From Bedellia somnulentella (Eukaryota; Arthropoda; Insecta; Lepidoptera; Bedelliidae): a stretch of 64,000 nt of DNA. The notes under the pieces were generated by a model. The model had not been told where the DNA came from, did not search any database, and saw only the letters and a program-made list of their open reading frames with translations. Every line of letters begins with the position of its first letter. The first letter of the stretch is position 1. Below are positions 58,272-64,000 of this stretch, piece by piece. The DNA is taken from assembly GCA_963576735.1 (NCBI GenBank), contig OY755170.1, forward strand, positions 12,508,567-12,572,566, in the 5' to 3' direction. A program made the translations under genes and the position numbers.

Positions 58272-58565
58272 ATGTTCAGAGTAGCCACATATTGCTTGGA
58301 CCGTGTTTGACACGTGTCACGTGATAACACGAAATTGGTAAGCCTATTGTCGTTTTGTATGAATACACTTTCACATGACTAAGTTCAATTTTACAATGTT
58401 TGTTTCTTCAAAATGTTTTGCCCTCACCGTTGTTAAAACCTTGGTAAATTAACCACACAAATGTCTTTGGAAAAGACGAATTTGTGTAGGACCGACCCGG
58501 GATTGTAACCCACACCTGTCTGCATGACAGATATGTGTTTTTATTTATTGAGCTATCATGGTTAT
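58272..58565 (-). repeat. SINE family B, diverged copy
   Basis: ATGTTCAGAGTAGCCACATA to the head GAGCTATCATGGTTATC. Confidence 0.75.
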
Positions 58566-59049
58566 CATATACAATATACTACTTCGTAATACCATATATT
58601 ATAAATTTGATTATTAACCCAATATGTCTTCTTGTTGGTGAAGAAAATAGTTTCATCAAGTTCTCATAAACAGATAGACGCAGAGAGCGACTTCCTGCTA
58701 TATTATGATAATGTGTATGTCAATTGGTCTCTACTGCGTTTTAGAGCTTCCCTTAAGTTTGCTATATATTATAATTTTATCCCCCTTAAACTTTCGAAAG
58801 TGGCTGGGGAATCGCTTTTAAAACATACCCTTTGTATACTTTAAATCAATTAAGGACATAAAACTAAACAACTTTGCCTATGGAATGCATATCTAAAATA
58901 TTGTAATTTTCGAAATAATTAATAAATTAAAAAGTGTCGTACCTAGATCAAACTGAGAAAGTATAATAAGGTTCTTAGCCTCAGCTAAAATAAAAAAACT
59001 GGTCTATATTTCTTCTATGTTTTTTTCTTTTGGTGTTGTGAGTTGAGGA

Positions 59050-59490
59050 ATTAAATACTAGATAAATGAACAAAAATGCCGGGAAGGCGAAGTGACAGGA
59101 ATGAAATAGTATGTATGATAAGATTGATGAATGTGGTAAGCGAAAGAAGTCTGCCAGGATCGTTCACAGGGGCATTAACGTTTTCACAACTCAATATTTA
59201 TTTTTCGTATACTCATATTTAGTTCAAAATTACGCTATCATATGTTATAGATCTTCTAGCTGTGTGTACAGCTAGTCAAAATTTTCATCACTGAGACCAG
59301 TGTATTACTTTACCCTATGACTGAGACGCAGAGAGTAACAACGAGGCCTAATTAAGCTTTGGTTTACCAAAGTGGCGATGGGGAGGGATAATGTCAAATC
59401 CGACAGAGATAACGGAAAAAATTGGATCAAATTGTGTAGTCTATACCTATACCTACCCCAATGCGAAATAACAGAGATTATATGTGTGTA
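59050..59490 (+). repeat. Degraded RTE-like LINE 3' region
   Basis: GTATGATAAGATTGATGAAT (the MKRLMN-encoding part), GCCAGGATCGTTCAC, and CTACCCCAATGCGAAATAAC near the end. Confidence 0.5.
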
Positions 59491-59584
59491 TGCATGTAAC
59501 AGACATAGCTCAAAGAGTTGCTGAAACCTGATTGGCGGTGATCATTTCAAGCAAGATTGATGGCTGTCGGGTCGGGGATTTTCA

Positions 59585-59670
59585 GTCATTTCCCTTTTGT
59601 TGTTGCCAAGCAACTTCCTAATTCTGAAGCTCTAGCTACCCTTTTTTGGTATTTATAGCTATGAATGCTT
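59585..59670 (+). repeat. Family A 3' fragment
   Basis: AACTTCCTAATTCTGAAGCT, CTAGCTACCCTTTTTTGGTA, TTTATAGCTATGAATGC. Confidence 0.55.
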
Positions 59671-59679
59671 GTATGTACA

Positions 59680-61080
59680 TTCCCTTGCGCATTTTTTTGA
59701 AATCTACAAGTAGCATCTATTACCTTAGATATGACGCTTATCCGAAGTTTTCCTAACATAAGACATAGGTATTCTTACATGTGCAATTATCGTGAGGCGC
59801 GTGAAAGCAACAATTTTCATCAAGTGTAGATAATTTTTGGTGAAATAGCTATAACACCAAACGCATACGCCACCTTATTAGTCAAACTCAACCAGAATTA
59901 AATAAATTTCAATCATAAGATCTGATAGTGTATCTGTATATGCCATTTTGTATGTGCATAATATGTAAAGAATAATTAGGGCCATGAAGGAATAACCTAT
60001 GAGTTTGTTCTTTTTGTGATTCTTTGCTCCTTTGTCTGATCTTTGTCGTTGGTATCACTCAATCTGGCTTCTTTCAAACTTGCACACATTATTAAGTTAT
60101 TATGATTTACTGCGTTTTTTTTGTTATATCTTTAGGTACTGGTTGTAGAAATCACTTTTAAACACAGAATTGTTAGAGCATATACTTAATACCTATTATA
60201 TTATATATAGTAGGTATACAAAGAGATTTATTTTTATGCATCCAATTTTATTATAATTTTATTTCCTATTTATTAGTAATGCAACGCAACGGTTAGTCGG
60301 GTTAACTACTTTGTATACAAAACTGTTGATATTAAAATGTCTTAAACATAACGCCTCCTAGTAGCAATAAAGCAACATTGCTTAATATATTAATATTGTT
60401 TAGATTTCGCCGGCGTAAAGATATCGTAATAACTTGCATAAGGTTTAAATAAGACGAAAATAACACGATTCTTAGCCCTTTGTCTCATTATTTAGACCAT
60501 TATTAAATATTTTTAATATAGGCAGGAGATTATTTGGTAAACCGGTAATTTTATCAGCCATGATGTGAAGGGGACATTCCACAAACAATATCCTCGGTCT
60601 TGGGAGCAGAGCACTCCCAGGCTATAACGGTGCGCCTAAATTTTGCATACCTCTATTTTTGTAGATTGTGGAATCTTCTTATGAAATAACAAAGCGTTCA
60701 AACAAGAGTTTCTAACTTTCAAAGTTTCATTCTCATTGTGATAAATTATGATTTATGAAGCCTCGGTGTCATTTCAAAATACATATCTATAAAATACGCC
60801 ACACATGAGTGTTTAATGTATTATTTTTATTCAATTTTGTTTAATCTAAGGGGAGTCCTGTATATTTTTATAGTATTAAGATACTACAGTGCAGCGTTTG
60901 ACAGTTTCAACGGTACATGGTTTCGGAAACAAATTCTGTGGCATGCGGGTTTCATTAATTGTACTTTAGTTACAAAATATGTACGAAATCGTAAATTTTA
61001 AAATATGTTATCAGATGTCCACTGCTAGACAAATGCAGCAGCCAACAACGATACTGAGCTACTCTCATCCATCGGTTTCC
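59680..61080. other. Intergenic, no feature recognised
   Basis: AT-rich spacer; no open frame with motif support. Confidence 0.4.
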
Positions 61081-61089
61081 CGCGACTTA

Positions 61090-61160
61090 CACTATAATTA
61101 TGACGTCCAGGAGTGTAAATACCTCTGCCAACCCCTTTGGGGATACACAGCGTTAACGTT
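61090..61160 (+). repeat. SINE family B 3' end fragment
   Basis: AATACCTCTGCCAACCCCTT, TGGGGATACACAGCGTTAAC. It retains mainly the shared 3' hairpin. Confidence 0.6.
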
Positions 61161-61617
61161 TATTACCATATTTTCTTAATATTTGATCATTTCTTGACCG
61201 TATTTTCTCTTGCGTTTGATAATAAGTTAAAAATCTCTGAAATTTTACGGGAATCGTTATGTTATTGTTGCCTGTTTTTTGACTATGACATATATTATAT
61301 GACAACAAAATATCATTTTGAACTTCTCGCAATAATTTTGCGCAACGGATGTAGTGTTCAACATTCATATTAAACACATCTTTAGGCTAAAATTCAAAAT
61401 ATTTTACCTTGTGTTTTTACCTGAATATTGGAATGAAATTTACTATACCATAAATATTGTTATCACTATATTGTAAATAATTTTTATATGTTATTTTCTG
61501 CCTTTCAAAATAAAATGGTTATTGGAAATTTCCAATTATATTGTCGAAATACTGCTTTGCAAAACATTGTATTGTATTGTGGAAAGAAAGTAAAATTTTC
61601 CTATTTATTTTAAAGAA

Positions 61618-61692
61618 ATGGATTTTGCTAAGTTTGGAATTTATTTAATATTTTTGTTTTCAATATGTATGTCATTTCATACTGTGAACGCT
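61618..61692 (+). CDS. Secreted peptide gene, exon 1 (signal peptide)
   Basis: ATG to GTGAACGCT, donor GTAAGT. A hydrophobic core of about 13 residues, cleavage plausible after VNA. Confidence 0.6.
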
Positions 61693-63251
61693 GTAAGTAA
61701 TTATCATATATATGTTATTTGTATCTAATACATATCTTGAAGACATTTTTTTCCAATTTATTTAGTGTCCGGAACCGTGTCGCAATCAGAAACCTCGTGC
61801 AGCCTCAAACAGAAAGGTACAATCAATCCAAAATACGTGTTTGAATTGAATAAACATTGCCTTTGCAATAATATTTGTAAGATATCAATACATTATCGAC
61901 TTGGACAGTGAATGCCGTAAATTTAGTAATCAATTAACAGCAAATTTCTTAAAATGTAGTTTGATATTAATAGGAATATGCTGTAAATCCAATCAACTTT
62001 CAGTTCTTGCGTTGATTTTTATCAATTTTGGTGTTGAAAGAACTGTATTTATGCAAATCAGTAAGGGTAGAAGTGTCGTTGATAAAAGTTTTTAACCATG
62101 GAATTTTGAGCTATAGTTATAAGCTTGATTAAAGCTTTAAGCCCTGGTCTTTAAAAACCAAGTAAAATTGGATGTGGTGTGTTACTTATCAGCTCATCAT
62201 TTATTACGTGGGTATAATGCCCTGACAATAAGCAGATACCCACAAAAGTATGAATACCGTTATAAAATATAACGTAATGTTAAAAAATCAGTTGCTTTAC
62301 CATCCACTATAACTTCATTGGGCACATATGTTCTAAGAAAGGCAATAATAGGTTGCAGTGGTCACGTACTGAATGATACAGTCCGTAACACTACCATCCA
62401 GGAACCCCCAAATTGATACAAAACTTGGAATAGGAGATCTGCTGTTTTACACGCCGATAATGTCGTACTTATCTCTATATCAAAAGGTACGGAGGAAAAT
62501 ATCGTTAGCCTTTGGAAGAGTAGACCGCCTGGATAGCTAGTATGAGGGTCCTTTTCACTAAATATCCCGTGGTCATAGAAAGTGGTATAAAACAGCCATC
62601 TCTAACGCACTTACTTAGTATCGTTTAATGTCATCTCATCCAAACCGATATCGTGTCGATAAATTAACGTCCGTACTAGGCCTCCAGAAGGGCAAGCACG
62701 AGCGCTATTGAGATGCGTAAGAGATGGCTGCTTTATCTCACGCGATAACTAGTTTAAACACGGCTCGTACTAGCCGGGCTGAAGGGCAGGCACGAGCCGT
62801 GATTAAACTAGTTATCGCGTGAGATAAAGCAGCCATCTCTTACGCACTTACTTAGTATCGTATACTGCCATCTCATTCTAACCGTTATCGTGTCGATAAA
62901 ATAGCGCTCGTGCTTGCTATACAGTCCATGGATGTTGGCAGTTTAATAAAAGGTATCGTGGGTTGATATGAGTAAGAGAAACTATAATAAGTTTTAAAAG
63001 TATCAACTCATTTAGATTAGATGTAGTCTATTGACGTGATACTTGTAATTTTAATAATTAAATACAATATAGTAACTTTTACTAACCAACAACACATTGT
63101 TAACTCTAAGGTAAGGATTAGATTCCCAGATATGATTTTCTATTTTCAGTGTCCCCATTGCAAGGGGAAGAGGCCACCAAAGATATCCAGGATTGTAGTA
63201 CCGAAAGGGAGATTTGTATACCGAATTATGGATCACAAGTCTCCCTACTAA
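61618..63251 (+). CDS. Small secreted Cys-rich peptide gene, three exons
   Basis: Exons 61618-61692, 61766-61816 and 63150-63251, all phase 0, with donors GCTGTAAGT and AAGGTACAA and acceptors TTTATTTAG and TTTTCAG. The product is 75 residues. Residues 1-25 (MDFAKFGIYLIFLFSICMSF then HTVNA) are a clear signal peptide. Mature peptide: CPEPCRNQKPRAASNRK, then CPHCKGKRPPKISRIVVPKG and a short end KSPY. It has four Cys in CxxxC and CxxC pairs and is strongly basic (many Lys/Arg). I do not recognise the family. Exon borders fall exactly at the two Cys pairs. It is divergent from the SMOC-type gene. Expression is unproven; the introns and signal peptide are the case for it. Confidence 0.6.
61766..61816 (+). 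CDS. Secreted peptide gene, exon 2
   Basis: 51 bases, phase 0-0, encoding CPEPCRNQKPRAASNRK. Short intron (73 bases) before it. Confidence 0.58.
61817..62544. other. Intron of the secreted peptide gene, unassigned part
   Basis: AT-rich. The 61901-62095 open frame lacks support. Confidence 0.4.
62545..62920. mobile_element. Palindromic MITE cluster
   Basis: Perfect or near-perfect arms at 62715-62767 and 62791-62845 (GCGTAAGAGATGGCTGCTTT / AAAGCAGCCATCTCTTACGC) around an AGCCGGGCTGAAGGGCAG centre. A third, direct unit (AAAACAGCCATCTCTAACGC) lies at 62590-62690. Related to 40557-40690. Confidence 0.8.
63150..63251 (+). CDS. Secreted peptide gene, terminal exon
   Basis: Acceptor TCTATTTTCAG; CPHCKGKRPPKISR and onward to TAA. 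The internal TTTGTATAC could act as a donor (after 66 bases, phase 0) joining the exon at 63341. Confidence 0.58.
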   Translation, partial: CPHCKGKRPPKISRIVVPKGRFVYRIMDHKSPY

Positions 63252-63340
63252 TACTGAGCATAAATTATAAAAAGCACAACATCACAAAATATTATTTCGT
63301 CAAAATATAACCGGATACTTGGTATTGACAGCAAATGCAG

Positions 63341-63544
63341 GGAGGCAGTAACATCGGGATCAATACAAATTCTATGAAGACCGGCCCCACCACTTTGGCG
63401 AAACCTATTCAAAAAATCTTAGCTGTCATACAAAATGAAAAGATACTTAAAAATAAAAATACTTACGCCTTGTTGATGAAAAAATTGAAGCAAAAGTTCC
63501 ATACAAAGAAGACTACAGTTTGTGCTAGATGCTTACAACAATAG
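63341..63544 (+). CDS. Possible alternative terminal exon of the secreted peptide gene
   Basis: Follows an acceptor-like AGCAAATGCAG in phase 0, compatible with the 61816 donor. Encodes GGSNIGINTNSMKTGPTTLA, a Lys-rich helix and TTVCARCLQQ before TAG. The CxxC end echoes the CPHC and CPEPC motifs of the other exons. It could instead be a separate gene's exon or chance. Confidence 0.4.
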   Translation, partial: GGSNIGINTNSMKTGPTTLAKPIQKILAVIQNEKILKNKNTYALLMKKLKQKFHTKKTTVCARCLQQ

Positions 63545-63834
63545 ATTTGAATTAATTTGCAGTTGTTTTATTTGATTTCGGTCATATTATTTCAGCATAC
63601 ATTATTATACTTTTGTGAACAATAGGTCATAGGATTGCTTCTTTGGTGTCGTAAGGGGTGATTAAGGGTTTGGGGTCAAATTAAGTGATACTATACTTCA
63701 TTAGCTGAGTAGCACAAACAAAAACGATAGAGACTAGGTTAAGTTTCTACCTAGCAAATATAGTCGCTCTGTCAAACATATCCTATTGTGGCTGTCGTAT
63801 ATCTGTTGTTAAGGGTGAAGACTGAGAAGATGAT

Positions 63835-63900
63835 ATTATTAAGTCTCTGCCTATCCCAATGGGAACAATGGGTGTTAGTATAAGTAAGTAAGTAAGAAAG
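63835..63900 (+). repeat. RTE-like LINE 3' end (family C)
   Basis: AAGTCTCTGCCTATCCCAAT, GGGAACAATGGGTGTTAGTA, (TAAG)n tail. Confidence 0.75.
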
Positions 63901-64000
63901 GTAAGTCACGGAAACATGTGAAGGAATAATTAAAGAAAAAAAATATTACCCCTCTTAACTTTCATAGGTGAATGTCATTTTGTTATATTCCAAAGTTCTG

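Overview
This is AT-rich animal nuclear DNA with intron-split genes buried in dispersed repeats. Splice signals are canonical GT/AG. The repeats (tRNA-headed SINEs, short retroposons with (TATG)n tails, 3' ends of an RTE-like LINE, Helitron termini, many small inverted-repeat transposons) and the arthropod-type genes point to an insect, most likely a moth or butterfly. That assignment is inference, since no rRNA or mitochondrial marker is present.

Region 1 (1-11600) has no host gene that I can support. It holds SINE/retroposon copies, a Tc1/mariner-like transposon remnant with a DDE fragment (5697-7460), a broken C2HC-type multicopy gene (8069-8699), and a 95-bp minisatellite (8981-10680) split by a hAT-type element (9199-9915) with an 8-bp target duplication.

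Region 2 (11619-25234, + strand) carries the 3' seven exons of a gene resembling the centrosomal protein CEP350. All junction phases agree, giving about 1040 residues; the 5' part lies outside or is unseen. Its introns hold decayed tandem copies of one of its own exons (18563-18832 and weaker traces), a GC-rich island, a PHD-finger/coiled-coil retroelement-like ORF and a Copia RNase H fragment.

Region 3 (28333-54898, - strand) is a complete 12-exon SMOC/Pentagone (magu)-type gene, tail-to-tail with the CEP350 gene. The 558-residue product reads: signal peptide, Kazal, thyroglobulin-1, EF-hand pair, thyroglobulin-1, EF-hand pair. It is expected to be an extracellular matrix modulator of BMP/Dpp-type signalling. 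Its introns hold most of the mobile DNA, including a Helitron with a helicase fragment (43653-45069) and a 3.2-kb palindrome (45400-48582). One palindrome arm carries two later insertions; the other arm preserves their empty sites.

Region 4 (54900-64000) starts with a GC-rich probable SMOC promoter (55040-55190), then repeats, including a full-length tRNA-headed SINE (56812-57174). It ends with a small divergent + strand gene (61618-63251) for a 75-residue secreted Cys-rich peptide; a second open terminal exon (63341-63544) is splice-compatible.

The strongest cross-cutting observation is that three unrelated repeat families (an RTE-like LINE, the tRNA-headed SINE and a ~250-bp retroposon) share the same 3' hairpin and GYGTGA motif before their simple-repeat tails. 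This fits one reverse transcriptase mobilising all three.
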